NCBI RefSeq assembly: GCF_002090095.1 | Contig: NZ_BBRJ01000002.1 | Coordinates: forward strand, 1,488,817-1,552,816 | Direction of reading: 5' to 3' | DNA: 64,000 nucleotides | Source of the DNA: Demequina sp. NBRC 110053 | GTDB taxonomy: Bacteria > Actinomycetota > Actinomycetes > Actinomycetales > Demequinaceae | Shown here: positions 8,429-17,595 of the stretch, piece by piece | Numbering within the stretch: position 1 is the stretch's first letter | Layout of the letters: each line of letters opens with the position of its first letter | Program-made: the position numbers and the translations under genes | The notes under the pieces: generated by a model | Seen by the model: the letters and a program-made list of their open reading frames with translations, nothing else | Told to the model about the DNA's origin: nothing | The model's database searches: none

Positions 8429-9937
8429 GTGACTGAAGCGCCCGAGACCGAGATCGACGTCCCCGAGCAGATGCGCGTGCGCCGTGCCAAGCGCGACCGC
8501 ATCATCGCGGCCGGCGGCGAGGCGTACCCGGTGGGCGTCGCCCGCACACACGACATCGCGGCCGTCCGCGCGCAGTACGACAATGCGCTCGAGGCTGGCG
8601 AGGAGACCCAGGACGTCGTCGGCGTCGCCGGGCGCGTGGTGTTCGTGCGCAACACGGGCAAGCTGTGCTTCGCGACCATTCAGGATGGCGCGGGTGAGCG
8701 CCTGCAGATCATGTTGAGCCTCGCGGAGGTGGGAGAGGAGTCGCTCGCCGCGTTCAAGGCCGACGTCGACCTGGGCGACCACCTGTTCGCGCACGGCCGC
8801 GTCATCAAGTCGCGCCGCGGCGAGGTGTCGGTGTTCGCTGACGACTGGGCCATCGCCGCGAAGGCGCTGCGCCCCCTGCCGGTGCTACACAAGGACCTCG
8901 CCGAGGACACCCGCGTCCGTCAGCGCTACGTCGACCTCATCGCACGACCCCTCGCTCGTGACACGGTGCGCCATCGCGCCTACGTCACGCGAAGCCTCCG
9001 GGAGAGCCTGCACACGCGCGGGTTCCTCGAGATCGAGACGCCCATGCTGCAGACGCAGCACGGCGGCGCTGCGGCGCGCCCATTCCTGACCCACATGAAT
9101 GCGTTCGATATCGATCTGTATTTGCGCATCGCGCCCGAGCTATTCCTCAAGCGGGCCGTCGTGGGCGGCATCGACAAGGTGTTCGAGATCAATCGAAACT
9201 TCAGGAATGAGGGCGCGGATTCCTCCCACTCGCCGGAGTTCTCGATGATCGAGATCTATGAGGCGTACGGCGACTACGACACCATGGCCACGCTCACGCG
9301 CGAGCTCATTCAGGGCGCGGCGCGCGACGTCTTCGGCACCGAGGTCGTGACCCTCGCGGATGGCACCGAGTACGACGTGTCGGGCCAGTGGACCGAGCTC
9401 ACCATGTACGGCTCCCTGTCCGAAGCGCTCGGGGAGGAGATCACGCCGCAGACCTCCGTCGAGCGCCTGCAGGCGCTGTGCGACGCGGTCGACGTCTCGG
9501 TGGACCCCAAGCGCGTCAACCACGGGAAGCTGGTCGAGGAGCTGTGGGAGCACTACGTGGCGGACTCGCTCGTGGCGCCCACCTTCGTGCGTGACTTCCC
9601 CGTCGAGACCAGCCCCCTCACCCGCGACCACCGCACCCAGGAGGGCGTGGTCGAGAAGTGGGACCTGTACGTGCGAGGGTTCGAGCTCGGCACGGCGTAC
9701 TCCGAGCTGGTGGACCCCGTCATCCAGCGCGAGCGCTTCGAGCAGCAGGCGCGGATGGCGGCGCAGGGCGACGACGAGGCGATGCCCATCGACGAGGACT
9801 TCCTCACCGCGATGGAGTTCGCGATGCCTCCGTCGGGCGGCATGGGCATGGGGATCGACCGCCTGCTGATGGCGCTGACGGGCCTGGGCATCCGGGAGAC
9901 CATCACCTTCCCCCTCGTGAAGCCCACGGAGGACTGA
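8429..9937 (+). CDS. lysS: Lysine-tRNA ligase, class II
   Basis: A 502-residue cytoplasmic lysyl-tRNA synthetase that charges tRNA-Lys. An OB-fold tRNA-binding domain comes first ([20 protein letters not shown]), then the class II catalytic core with motif 2 ([18 protein letters not shown]) and motif 3 ([15 protein letters not shown]). The frame stays open far upstream. The GTG at 8429 is chosen because the family-like N-terminus begins there and TACCCT at 8416-8421 precedes it by seven bases, indicating a leaderless transcript. A small membrane protein gene follows after one base. Confidence 0.95.
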   Translation: MTEAPETEIDVPEQMRVRRAKRDRIIAAGGEAYPVGVARTHDIAAVRAQYDNALEAGEETQDVVGVAGRVVFVRNTGKLCFATIQDGAGERLQIMLSLAEVGEESLAAFKADVDLGDHLFAHGRVIKSRRGEVSVFADDWAIAAKALRPLPVLHKDLAEDTRVRQRYVDLIARPLARDTVRHRAYVTRSLRESLHTRGFLEIETPMLQTQHGGAAARPFLTHMNAFDIDLYLRIAPELFLKRAVVGGIDKVFEINRNFRNEGADSSHSPEFSMIEIYEAYGDYDTMATLTRELIQGAARDVFGTEVVTLADGTEYDVSGQWTELTMYGSLSEALGEEITPQTSVERLQALCDAVDVSVDPKRVNHGKLVEELWEHYVADSLVAPTFVRDFPVETSPLTRDHRTQEGVVEKWDLYVRGFELGTAYSELVDPVIQRERFEQQARMAAQGDDEAMPIDEDFLTAMEFAMPPSGGMGMGIDRLLMALTGLGIRETITFPLVKPTED

Positions 9938-9938
9938 C

Positions 9939-10142
9939 ATGCCCACGTGGCAGCTGGTGGCGATCGGCCTCATTCCATCGATAGCGGTGGGTGTGATCTT
10001 CTGGCTCGCGATGCGCGCGGTGGTGCGCGCCGATCGCAACGAGCGTGCCGCGCTGGCGGCGATCGAGGAGGCCGATGCGCGAGCGGGGTCGAGCGCCGAT
10101 GCGCCCGAGGCCGGGAAACAGTCGCCAGGATCGGTTTCCTGA
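9939..10142 (+). CDS. Small single-pass membrane protein
   Basis: A 67-residue protein with one N-terminal membrane segment (LVAIGLIPSIAVGVIFWLAM), a basic RAVVRADRNERA stretch and a low-complexity Ala/Glu/Ser tail. The ATG is one base after the lysS stop, so the two genes are co-transcribed and probably translationally coupled. Small proteins of this kind often follow lysS in actinomycetes. Function is unknown. The tail is unusual in containing two exact copies of GCCGATGCGC, a word otherwise concentrated between genes. Confidence 0.75.
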   Translation: MPTWQLVAIGLIPSIAVGVIFWLAMRAVVRADRNERAALAAIEEADARAGSSADAPEAGKQSPGSVS

Positions 10143-10207
10143 AGTCACGCGCGGGCCCATTGTTCGCGCACAGCACGTGGGGCTCACGCAATGCGACGAA
10201 TTCTCCA

Positions 10208-10236
10208 TTGACGTTGAAGCACCATTGTGTGAATCT
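10208..10236 (+). promoter_or_regulatory. Probable lsr2 promoter
   Basis: TTGACG at 10208-10213 and GAATCT at 10231-10236 are 17 bp apart in a relatively AT-rich gap. The leader is short and carries an AAAGGA ribosome-binding site just before the ATG at 10266. Confidence 0.4.
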
Positions 10237-10265
10237 GAGCGTGCTTCTTCAAGAAAGGACGTGCG

Positions 10266-10580
10266 ATGGCACAGAAGGTGCAAGTGGTGCTCGTCGACGA
10301 CATTGACGGCGGCGAGGCGACGCAGACCGTGAGCTTCGCGCTCGACAATGTGTCCTACGAGATCGACCTCTCGGAGGACAACGCGGCGAGGCTGCGGGAG
10401 GAGCTCGGCTCCTGGGCGTCGAAGGCGCGCCGCGTGTCGACGTCGAAGCGGGGGACCGGGCGCCCGCGCCGTGCCGACTCCGTCAAGGTCCGCGCGTGGG
10501 CGAAGGACAACGGCTACGACATCTCGGAGCGTGGCAGGATCTCCACGGAGATCCGTGAGGCGTACGCCGCGGCGCACTGA
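10266..10580 (+). CDS. lsr2: Lsr2 nucleoid-associated protein
   Basis: A 104-residue H-NS-like DNA-bridging protein that binds AT-rich DNA and silences horizontally acquired genes in actinomycetes. The N-terminal dimerisation domain begins MAQKVQVVLVDDIDGG, and the C-terminal DNA-binding domain contains VRAWAKDNGYDISERGRIS. The RGR minor-groove motif is intact. The linker is Ser/Arg-rich. It has its own promoter and a strong terminator. A likely target is the less GC-rich promoter DNA of the xylan genes and the integrated element, but that is inference. Confidence 0.95.
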   Translation: MAQKVQVVLVDDIDGGEATQTVSFALDNVSYEIDLSEDNAARLREELGSWASKARRVSTSKRGTGRPRRADSVKVRAWAKDNGYDISERGRISTEIREAYAAAH

Positions 10581-10597
10581 CCGACGAGACCGATCGG

Positions 10598-10627
10598 CGG
10601 CTCCGCTCCCTCCAGGGAGCGGAGCCG
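10598..10627 (+). terminator. lsr2 terminator
   Basis: A perfect 14-bp stem, CGGCTCCGCTCCCT at 10598-10611 with its complement at 10614-10627, around a minimal CC loop. It starts 17 bases after the lsr2 stop. Confidence 0.8.
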
Positions 10628-10647
10628 CAGCGCTGTGGGAGGCGACG

Positions 10648-11739
10648 ATGACCCAGACGACGTGGTGGGGAACCTTCCCCGCTGCAGGCAACGGCACGCC
10701 CGTGGGACGAGGCGAGGGCCTGTGGCGCCAGCGCGGAGAGGATGTCCAACTGGTGCTCGAGCTGCCCGCTCCGGCGTTCGTCATCGCGCATCCAGGCAGG
10801 CCGCTGCTCTACGCGATCACAGAGTCCGACGACTCCGCCGTCCACGCGATCGACGTGAGCGACCCAGACGCCCCTGCGGTGATCGCCACCGTCCCCACCG
10901 GAGGACGTGCCGGCTGCCACCTGAGCCTCGCCCCCGGCCATCGCGCGCTCTACGCGAGCCACTACATGAGCGGCGACGTCGCGGTGATCGCGCTCGGGGA
11001 GACTGGAGCTCCCGTCGGCACGACGCCGGCTCAGGTGTTCGGCCACGAGGGAAGGGGTCCGCGCGAGGACAGGCAGGAGGCTCCCCATGCGCACTTCTCA
11101 GGGCTCGCGCCCGGCGGGCGGCATCTGCTGGTGTGCGACCTCGGCACCGACGAGCTGCGGCGCTACTCGATCCGGCCCGACGGCCTGCTGGACGACGACG
11201 GCATCGCGGCGGTCCTGCCCGCCGGCGCGGGGCCGCGCCACTTCGCCGTCCGCGGCGACCTCATCTACGTGACGTGCGAGCTCGACAACCGTCTGAGGGT
11301 GCTGCGGTGGGACGGCGCGAACGCCGTCGCGGACGTCATCGAGGACCTGCCGTCGACGACCGCTGTGAACCGCACGGGCGAGGCGGGCCTGCAGGACGGG
11401 CACATCCTCATCCACGGTGACGTGGTGCTGGTGGCGGTGCGCGGAGCGGACGTGATCGCGCTGTTCGACCTCGGTCCGGAAGGGGAGGCACGGTACCGGA
11501 CGTCGTTCGACGTGGGCGAGTGGCCGCGCCACTTCGCCATCGCGCACGACCGCCTGCTCGTCGCCTCGGAACGCGGCCATGACGCCCGCTGGTACCCCCT
11601 CGCCGAGGTGCTCGCGCTGCCTCCCGAACGGGAGGTGGGCGAGATCGCCACGGTGCCCCACGCATCGGCGCCCATCCCGAGCGCGGCCTGCGCCTGCCCC
11701 GAACTGGGCCCCCGCATCGGCGCTACGCTGAAACCATGA
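10648..11739 (+). CDS. Lactonase-family beta-propeller protein (6-phosphogluconolactonase-like)
   Basis: A 363-residue protein of the seven-bladed propeller lactonase family (Pgl type). Recognisable pieces are [19 protein letters not shown] near the N-terminus, [40 protein letters not shown] and AGPRHFAV in mid-protein, and [17 protein letters not shown] near the end. Members hydrolyse 6-phosphogluconolactone or related lactones, though many have no tested activity. The ATG at 10648 has GGGAGG eight bases upstream; the long upstream open frame overlaps lsr2 and is not used. The stop overlaps the gpmA start by four bases (ATGA), so the two are coupled. Confidence 0.8.
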   Translation: MTQTTWWGTFPAAGNGTPVGRGEGLWRQRGEDVQLVLELPAPAFVIAHPGRPLLYAITESDDSAVHAIDVSDPDAPAVIATVPTGGRAGCHLSLAPGHRALYASHYMSGDVAVIALGETGAPVGTTPAQVFGHEGRGPREDRQEAPHAHFSGLAPGGRHLLVCDLGTDELRRYSIRPDGLLDDDGIAAVLPAGAGPRHFAVRGDLIYVTCELDNRLRVLRWDGANAVADVIEDLPSTTAVNRTGEAGLQDGHILIHGDVVLVAVRGADVIALFDLGPEGEARYRTSFDVGEWPRHFAIAHDRLLVASERGHDARWYPLAEVLALPPEREVGEIATVPHASAPIPSAACACPELGPRIGATLKP

Positions 11740-12479
11740 CCTACACACTGATCCTGCTCCGCCACGGCGAGAGCGACTGGAACTCGAAGAACCTGTTCAC
11801 CGGCTGGGTGGACGTCGAGCTCAACGAGAAGGGCTGGGGCGAGGCCATCCGCGGCGGCGAGCTGCTCAAGGAGGAGGGCATCCTCCCCGACGTGGTCCAC
11901 ACGTCGCTGCTGCGCCGCGCGATCATGACCGCGAACCTCGCGCTCGACGCCGCGGACCGCCACTGGATCCCCGTCAAGCGCGACTGGCGCCTCAACGAGC
12001 GTCACTATGGCGACCTGCAGGGCAAGAACAAGGCGGAGACCCTCGAGCAGTTCGGCGAGGAGCAGTTCATGACGTGGCGCCGCAGCTACGACGTGCCGCC
12101 GCCGCCGATCAGCGCCGAGAACCAGTACGGTCAGGCCGGCGACCCCCGATACGCCGGCGAGCCCGTCCCCGAGACGGAGTGCCTCAAGGACGTGCTCGAA
12201 CGCGCCCTGCCTTACTGGGAGGGCGAGATCGTGCCGGACCTCAAGGCCGGCAAGACCGTCCTGGTCGCAGCGCACGGCAACTCGCTGCGCGCCATCATCA
12301 AGCACCTCGACTCCGTGGCGGACGACGACATCGTGGGCGTGAACGTGCCCACGGGCATCCCGCTGGTCTACGAGCTCGACGAGGACACGCTCGCGCCCGT
12401 CAAGGCGGGCGGCACCTACCTCGACGCCGATGCCGCGGCCGCCGCGATCCAGGCCGTCGCCAACCAGGGCAAGAAGTAG
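11736..12479 (+). CDS. gpmA: 2,3-bisphosphoglycerate-dependent phosphoglycerate mutase
   Basis: A 247-residue glycolytic enzyme interconverting 3- and 2-phosphoglycerate. The [10 protein letters not shown] signature places the phosphorylated His at residue 10; [12 protein letters not shown], the [11 protein letters not shown] substrate loop and the second catalytic His in [11 protein letters not shown] are all present. Length is normal. It overlaps the lactonase gene by four bases and also has its own -10 (TACGCT at 11724-11729) six bases before the ATG. gpmA next to the SenX3/RegX3 system is a common actinobacterial arrangement. Confidence 0.96.
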   Translation: MTYTLILLRHGESDWNSKNLFTGWVDVELNEKGWGEAIRGGELLKEEGILPDVVHTSLLRRAIMTANLALDAADRHWIPVKRDWRLNERHYGDLQGKNKAETLEQFGEEQFMTWRRSYDVPPPPISAENQYGQAGDPRYAGEPVPETECLKDVLERALPYWEGEIVPDLKAGKTVLVAAHGNSLRAIIKHLDSVADDDIVGVNVPTGIPLVYELDEDTLAPVKAGGTYLDADAAAAAIQAVANQGKK

Positions 12480-12514
12480 AGGCGCTCGGTCACCCTCTCA
12501 TCGCGTGGCCGACA

Positions 12515-12544
12515 GGGGCCCTCGCCGTTCGCGGCGGGGGCCCC
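12515..12544. terminator. Bidirectional terminator between gpmA and phoU
   Basis: GGGGCCCTCGCCG (12515-12527) pairs with CGGCGGGGGCCCC (12532-12544), 12 of 13 positions, around a TTCG tetraloop. It separates the convergent gpmA and phoU genes. Confidence 0.8.
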
Positions 12545-12571
12545 GTTCTCATGCCGGGGGACGATGCGCGG

Positions 12572-13231
12572 TCAGGCGCGCGAGCGGTCGCCCGTGTGGT
12601 CGCCCGTCACCAAATAGACGATGCGTCGCGAGACCGCCACGGCGTGGTCGCCGAACCGCTCGAAGTAGCGAGCCAGGAGGCTGATGTCGAGCGTCTCCTG
12701 CGTCGACCCTGTGTAGGACTCGTCCAGGAGCGTCTTGTACGCGCGGGCGTGGAGCTTGTCGAGGTCGTCGTCGTCGGAGACGATTCCTGCGGCGGTGTTG
12801 AGGTCGCGGGTCTCGAGCAGCTCGCTCACCTCGGCGGCCGCCTTCTTCGCGGCCACGGTCATCTCTTCGATGATCTCGGTGTGCTCGCTGGGGATCGCGG
12901 ACCCCGGGTAGGCGCGGCGGGCGGCCTCGGCGATGTGCTGCGCGAGGTCGCCCATGCGCTCGAGCGACTGCGAGATGCGCAGCGCGGAGATGATGGTGCG
13001 CAGGTCCAGGCCCACCGGCTGCTGCTGGGCGATGAGCAGCACGCAGCGCTCGTCGACCGTCTCCTCGAGGTCGTCGAGCTTGGCGTCGTCGGCGATGACT
13101 GCCTGCGCGAGCTCGACGTTCTGCGTCAGCAGCGCCTCGGAGGCGCGGCTGATGGCGGACTCGACGTGGCGGCTCATGGCCACCAGGTCGCCCGCGAGCT
13201 CGGACATCTCGGCAGTGAACAGGGTGCGCAT
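12572..13231 (-). CDS. phoU: Phosphate transport system regulatory protein PhoU
   Basis: A 219-residue all-helical protein with two PhoU domains, residues about 15-105 and 118-205. It transmits the state of the Pst transporter to the sensor kinase and represses the Pho regulon when phosphate is plentiful. Signatures are the start MRTLFTAEM, ISALRISQSLERMGDLAQHI and ISLLARYFERFGDHAV. The ATG at 13231 has GGAGAA just upstream; the open frame continues further but lacks PhoU sequence there. It is divergent from senX3 over a 143-bp region that holds a PHO box. Confidence 0.95.
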   Translation of the reverse strand: MRTLFTAEMSELAGDLVAMSRHVESAISRASEALLTQNVELAQAVIADDAKLDDLEETVDERCVLLIAQQQPVGLDLRTIISALRISQSLERMGDLAQHIAEAARRAYPGSAIPSEHTEIIEEMTVAAKKAAAEVSELLETRDLNTAAGIVSDDDDLDKLHARAYKTLLDESYTGSTQETLDISLLARYFERFGDHAVAVSRRIVYLVTGDHTGDRSRA

Positions 13232-13325
13232 GGTTCTCCTCAACGGTCGTGCGTCCTCCCTAGTGTGGCATCGCCACCCAGCGACCGGCCCGATGCGCAC
13301 CATCGGAACGGTGAACATTGGGTGC

Positions 13326-13347
13326 TGTCGCTGAACTTTGGGTGAAC
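13326..13347 (-). promoter_or_regulatory. PHO box in front of senX3-regX3
   Basis: Read on the minus strand, GTTCACCCAAA (13347-13337) and GTTCAGCGACA (13336-13326) are two consecutive 11-bp direct repeats of the PHO-box type. A further GTTCACC lies at 13310-13316. Binding of RegX3/PhoP-type regulators here would give autoregulation of senX3-regX3, possibly also of the divergent phoU. Confidence 0.65.
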
Positions 13348-13374
13348 TCGGATATCCGTCGTTACTGTGACCAC

Positions 13375-14517
13375 ATGAGCCCCGAAACGTGGCTGCTCGC
13401 CCTCCTCGCCCTCCTCGTCGGCGCGGGCGTCGGCGCCCTCCTCCGCCCCCGGCCATCGGAGGCGGCGACAGGTGCCGGCACGCTCGTCCCCCACAGGACC
13501 CGAGAGGTGCTGTCCGTCCTCCAGTCCGGCGCGGTGATCGTGCGCCGCGACCGCCGCAGCGCGTTCGCGAACACCACGGCCCATGCCCTGGGCGTGGCGC
13601 GCGCTGACGGCGCCCTGCACGGCTCGGTCGCTGACCTGGCTGAGAAGGCATGGAAGGCGGATGCGCCGGTCGAGGACGAGGTCGAGATCAAACGCGGAGT
13701 GCTGGGCACGTCGAACTACGTTCATGTCCGCGTCACTCCGCTGAACGACGAGCTCGCCCTCGCGGTCGCCAACGACAACACCGAGCAGCGCGCGGCGGAG
13801 GCCACGCGCCGGGAGTTCGCGGTCAACGTCTCGCACGAGCTCAAGACGCCCGTGGGCGCGCTGTCGCTGCTCGCCGAGACCATCGAGGACAACGCGCAGG
13901 ACACCGCGATGGTGGAGAAGTTCGCCGGCAAGATCCGCAAGGAGACGCGGCGGCTGTCCAAGCTGATCCAGGAGATCATCGAGATCTCGAGACTGCAGGG
14001 CGGCGAGTCCGTCATGGACTATGACCTCGTCCCGCTGGACGGGGTGATCGACGAGGTGCTCGAGTCGGTCCGCATCGCCGCCGAAGGCAGGCGCATCACC
14101 CTCGTGCGAGAGGTGACCGCCTCGCCCGCCGTGATGGGCGACCGCGACCTCCTGGTGATGGCGATGCGCAACCTCGTCGACAACGCGATCAACTACTCGG
14201 AGCCGGCCGGGCGGGTGACGGTGTCGCTCGCCGCCGAGGGCGACGTGGCGCGGGTGGCCGTCATCGACCAGGGGCTCGGCATCGCCGAGGAGGACCAGGA
14301 GCGCATCTTCGAGCGCTTCTACCGCACCGATCCGGCGCGCTCGCGCGACACGGGCGGCACCGGCCTGGGTCTGTCGATCGTCAAGCACGTGGTGGCCCAG
14401 CACTCGGGCACCGTTCATCTGTGGTCGCAGCCCTCGGTGGGCTCGACGTTCACCATCCGCCTGGCGATCGAAGGCCAGGTGGACGACGCGGCTTCGGCCG
14501 ACGAGGAGGAGTCATGA
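13375..14517 (+). CDS. senX3: Sensor histidine kinase of the phosphate two-component system
   Basis: A 380-residue membrane kinase. The N-terminal hydrophobic segment (LLALLALLVGAGVGALL) is followed by a PAS-like region (about 40-140), a HisKA domain with phosphorylatable His154 in NVSHELKTP, and an HATPase domain with NLVDNAINYS and GTGLGLSIVKHV. With RegX3 it controls phosphate-starvation genes. The ATG at 13375 is chosen because TACTGT at 13363-13368 lies six bases before it (leaderless). The stop overlaps the regX3 start by four bases. Confidence 0.93.
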   Translation: MSPETWLLALLALLVGAGVGALLRPRPSEAATGAGTLVPHRTREVLSVLQSGAVIVRRDRRSAFANTTAHALGVARADGALHGSVADLAEKAWKADAPVEDEVEIKRGVLGTSNYVHVRVTPLNDELALAVANDNTEQRAAEATRREFAVNVSHELKTPVGALSLLAETIEDNAQDTAMVEKFAGKIRKETRRLSKLIQEIIEISRLQGGESVMDYDLVPLDGVIDEVLESVRIAAEGRRITLVREVTASPAVMGDRDLLVMAMRNLVDNAINYSEPAGRVTVSLAAEGDVARVAVIDQGLGIAEEDQERIFERFYRTDPARSRDTGGTGLGLSIVKHVVAQHSGTVHLWSQPSVGSTFTIRLAIEGQVDDAASADEEES

Positions 14518-15209
14518 CCGAGGGGCGCGTGCTCGTGGTCGAGGACGAGGAGTCGTATCGCGACTCGCTCAAGTATCTGCTGAGCCGTGAGGGCTTCGAC
14601 GTGCTGCTGGCCGAGACGGGCCCGCAGGGCGTCGAGGCATTCCAGCGCGACGGCGCGGACGTGATCCTGCTGGACCTCATGCTCCCTGGCATGTCCGGCC
14701 AGGAGGTGTTCCGGGCGATCCGGGAGCGCTCGGACGTGCCCGTGATCATGGTGACGGCCAAGGACGACCAGGTCGACAAGATCATCGGCCTGGAGCTGGG
14801 CGCGGACGACTACGTGACCAAGCCGTACTCGGGCCGCGAGCTCGTGGCGCGGGTGCGGGGTCTGCTGCGTCGCCAGCAGCTGGCCGCGTCCGGCATCCCT
14901 GACGAGCCCGAGCGGCTCTCCGTGGGCGGGCTCACGCTCGACCCCGAGCGCCTGTCCGTCACGCGGGGGGACGAGGTGCAGTCGCTGCCGCCCAAGGAGT
15001 TCGCCCTCCTGCACCTGCTCGCTCAGAACGCCGGACGGGTGCTGCCGCGCCAGGTGATCATCGACCGTGTCTGGGGCGCCGACTACTTCGGGGACACCAA
15101 GACGCTCGACGTCCACATCAAGCGGCTGCGAGGCCGGATCGAGGCGGATCCGTCGGAGCCGCTGCTCATCCAGACCGTCCGAGGTGTGGGCTACACGTTC
15201 GAGGCGTAG
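14514..15209 (+). CDS. regX3: Response regulator of the phosphate two-component system
   Basis: A 231-residue OmpR/PhoB-type regulator. The receiver domain (3-118) has the phospho-acceptor Asp54 in ILLDLMLPG and the conserved Lys in YVTKPYSGREL; the winged-helix DNA-binding domain (about 130-228) ends with KTLDVHIKRLR and VRGVGYTFE. It starts at the ATG within the ATGA overlap with senX3. Its likely targets in this window are the 11-bp repeats before pstS and senX3. Confidence 0.95.
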   Translation: MTEGRVLVVEDEESYRDSLKYLLSREGFDVLLAETGPQGVEAFQRDGADVILLDLMLPGMSGQEVFRAIRERSDVPVIMVTAKDDQVDKIIGLELGADDYVTKPYSGRELVARVRGLLRRQQLAASGIPDEPERLSVGGLTLDPERLSVTRGDEVQSLPPKEFALLHLLAQNAGRVLPRQVIIDRVWGADYFGDTKTLDVHIKRLRGRIEADPSEPLLIQTVRGVGYTFEA

Positions 15210-15243
15210 CGTCTCACGAACGGCCCTTCCGGTCCGCGTGCGC

Positions 15244-15276
15244 GTTCACGGATTGTTCACCGAGTGTTCAGTCTGG
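15244..15276 (+). promoter_or_regulatory. Three-unit PHO box before pstS
   Basis: Three contiguous 11-bp direct repeats: GTTCACGGATT (15244-15254), GTTCACCGAGT (15255-15265) and GTTCAGTCTGG (15266-15276). This is the classical arrangement for PhoB/PhoP/RegX3-family activators, about 90 bp upstream of pstS. Confidence 0.8.
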
Positions 15277-15365
15277 GCCCTCGGCCTCGTTACCTGCCAT
15301 CCCTAACTTTGAGAGCGTCCGGCAGGTTGCCGGGACCCCATCAATCCAAGTGAGGAAACTCGACT

Positions 15366-16508
15366 GTGAAGATTGCACTGCGTACCGGCGCCGTGGCCTC
15401 GGCCGCCGCGCTGACCTTCGTGCTCGCGGCCTGCTCGCCCTCGAACGAGCAGACGACCGACTCGTCGGACGAGCCCACCGCCGCCGGCACCGAGTCCGCG
15501 GCCGGCGAGCCCACGTCGCTGTCCGGCAACCTGCAGGGTGCCGGCGCATCGTCGCAGGAGTCCGCGATGGACGCCTGGCGCGCCAAGTTCCAGGAGGCCA
15601 ACCCCGAGGTGACCGTCGGCTACGACCCGGTGGGCTCTGGCGGCGGCATCGAGCAGTTCCTCTCGGGCGCCGTGCCCTTCGCCGGCTCCGACGGCCTGCT
15701 CGAGGACGCGGAGTACGAGCAGGCTGTCGAGCGCTGCGACGGTGACGGCGGCGCCTACCACCTGCCCATGTACATCTCGCCCGTCGCGGTGATCTTCAAC
15801 CTCGAGGGCGTGGACTCGCTCAACCTCGACGCGGCGACCATCGGCGCGATCTTCAACGGCGACATCACGACGTGGGACGACGAGGCGATCGCCTCGCAGA
15901 ACGAGGGCGTGGAGCTCCCCGGTGACACGATCACCGTCGCGCACCGCTCGGACTCGTCGGGCACCTCGGAGAACTTCACCGACTACCTCGAGCAGGCGTC
16001 GGACGGCGCGTGGCCTCACGAGGCCTCGAAGGAGTTCCCCGAGACCGCCGCGCAGCGGGTGGGCTTCGACGGCACCTCGGCTCTCGTCGAGGGCGTCACC
16101 GCCACGGCAGGCTCCATCGGGTACGCCGACGCGTCGCGCGCCGGCTCGCTCGGCACGGTCGCGATCAAGGTGGGCGAGGAGTACGTGCCGTTCTCCCCTG
16201 AGGCCGCCGCGAACATCGTCACCGCATCGCCGCTCGCGGAGAACTCGAACGGTGAGAACGACCTCGCGTACGCCATCGACCGCACCACGACGGACTCGAC
16301 CGCCTACCCGCTCACCCTGGTCTCGTACCACATCGTCTGCTCGCAGTACGACGACGAGACGGAGCGCGCGCTGGTCACCGGCTTCGAGAAGTACGTCGCG
16401 TCGGAGGAGGGCCAGGCGATCTCCGCCGAGGCAGCCGGCTCCGCCCCGCTCTCGGCCGACCTGAGCGCGCAGATCACCGCGATCCTCGACGAGATCGCGG
16501 CGGGCTGA
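15366..16508 (+). CDS. pstS: Phosphate ABC transporter substrate-binding lipoprotein
   Basis: A 380-residue periplasmic-type phosphate-binding protein. It starts at a GTG after GAGGAA and has a lipoprotein signal peptide with lipobox LAAC (lipidated Cys23), then an Asp/Glu/Ser-rich tether. PstS signatures are GAGASSQESAMDAW, PVGSGGGIEQFLSGAVPFAGSD and HRSDSSGTSENFTDYL, the last with phosphate-binding Ser/Thr residues. It delivers phosphate to PstC/PstA, is first in the operon, and is likely induced by RegX3 through the PHO box. Confidence 0.95.
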   Translation: MKIALRTGAVASAAALTFVLAACSPSNEQTTDSSDEPTAAGTESAAGEPTSLSGNLQGAGASSQESAMDAWRAKFQEANPEVTVGYDPVGSGGGIEQFLSGAVPFAGSDGLLEDAEYEQAVERCDGDGGAYHLPMYISPVAVIFNLEGVDSLNLDAATIGAIFNGDITTWDDEAIASQNEGVELPGDTITVAHRSDSSGTSENFTDYLEQASDGAWPHEASKEFPETAAQRVGFDGTSALVEGVTATAGSIGYADASRAGSLGTVAIKVGEEYVPFSPEAAANIVTASPLAENSNGENDLAYAIDRTTTDSTAYPLTLVSYHIVCSQYDDETERALVTGFEKYVASEEGQAISAEAAGSAPLSADLSAQITAILDEIAAG

Positions 16509-16524
16509 CCCCAACCCCTACAGT

Positions 16525-16561
16525 GGCAGTGGGCTCATCCAGTCGGGGTGAGCCCACTGCC
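16525..16561 (+). terminator. Hairpin between pstS and pstC (attenuator-like)
   Basis: GGCAGTGGGCTCA (16525-16537) pairs perfectly with TGAGCCCACTGCC (16549-16561) around an 11-nt loop, only 16 bp after the pstS stop. It probably terminates part of the transcription or protects the pstS 3' end, giving more PstS than membrane subunits. Confidence 0.7.
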
Positions 16562-16599
16562 CCTGTCACCAGTGACGCACTAGCGAGGGAGACTCGAGC

Positions 16600-17595
16600 G
16601 TGACGACCACCACGTCGCCGCAGCCGGCGACCGAGGACGACTACGGGACCCACCCAGGGGCAGCGGCCAACCGCTTCTTCAAGGGGCTCTCGACTGGCGC
16701 GGGCGCGCTGATCCTCGTCACCCTCGCGGCCGTCGCGACCTTCCTCCTGCTGGAGGCATGGCCGGCGATCACGATGAGCGCGGCGGAGCTGGGGGAGTCC
16801 GTCTCCTTCATCAAGCCCGAGGACGGCCAGAGCCTCATCGAGATCATCGGGTATCTGGTCTACGGCACCCTGCTGATCTCGATCATCGCGCTGCTGCTGG
16901 CGACCCCGGTGTCGATCGGCATCGCGCTGTTCATCTCGCACTATGCGCCGCGCAAGCTCGCGCAGGGCCTGGGCTACCTGATCGACCTGCTCGCCGCGGT
17001 CCCGTCCGTGGTCTACGGCCTGTGGGGCGTCGCCGTCCTGGTGCCCGTGCTCACGCCGTTCTATCAGGTCCTCGCGGACTACCTGGGCTTCATCCCGCTG
17101 TTCGCGCCACCGGAGTCGGGAGAGATCTTCACCGGACGTGTCGCGATGAGCGCCGGCATCGTGCTCGCGATCATGATCATCCCGATCATCACCGCGGTCA
17201 GTCGCGAGGTCTTCCTGCAGACGCCCACTCTCCACGAGGAGGCGGCGCTCGCCATGGGCGCCACCCGGTGGGAGATGATCAAGATGGCGGTCTTCCCGTT
17301 CGGCCGCTCGGGCATGGTCGGCGCGACCATGCTGGGCCTGGGTCGCGCACTCGGCGAGACCATGGCCGTGCTGATGATCATCGGCCCCGGCCTCAGCTAC
17401 TCCGCCCACATCCTGCAGCCCAACCAGCACAACACCATCGCCGCCTACATCGCGCTCCAGTTCCCCGAGGCCAACGCGCTCGGCGTGAACTCGCTGATCG
17501 CGATGGGCCTGGCGCTGTTCCTCATCACCCTGCTCGTCAACATGCTCGCGCGCTGGATCGTGTCGCGTCGCAGCGAATTCTCGGGAGCGAACTGA
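16600..17595 (+). CDS. pstC: Phosphate ABC transporter permease PstC
   Basis: A 331-residue inner-membrane permease with six predicted membrane spans. Recognisable parts are YGTLLISIIALLLATPVSIG, IDLLAAVPSVVYGLWGV and the EAA-type loop ALAMGATRWEMIKMAVFP, which contacts PstB. The start is a GTG after GAGGGAGA. Its stop overlaps the pstA ATG by one base (TGATG), so translation is coupled. Confidence 0.95.
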   Translation: MTTTTSPQPATEDDYGTHPGAAANRFFKGLSTGAGALILVTLAAVATFLLLEAWPAITMSAAELGESVSFIKPEDGQSLIEIIGYLVYGTLLISIIALLLATPVSIGIALFISHYAPRKLAQGLGYLIDLLAAVPSVVYGLWGVAVLVPVLTPFYQVLADYLGFIPLFAPPESGEIFTGRVAMSAGIVLAIMIIPIITAVSREVFLQTPTLHEEAALAMGATRWEMIKMAVFPFGRSGMVGATMLGLGRALGETMAVLMIIGPGLSYSAHILQPNQHNTIAAYIALQFPEANALGVNSLIAMGLALFLITLLVNMLARWIVSRRSEFSGAN

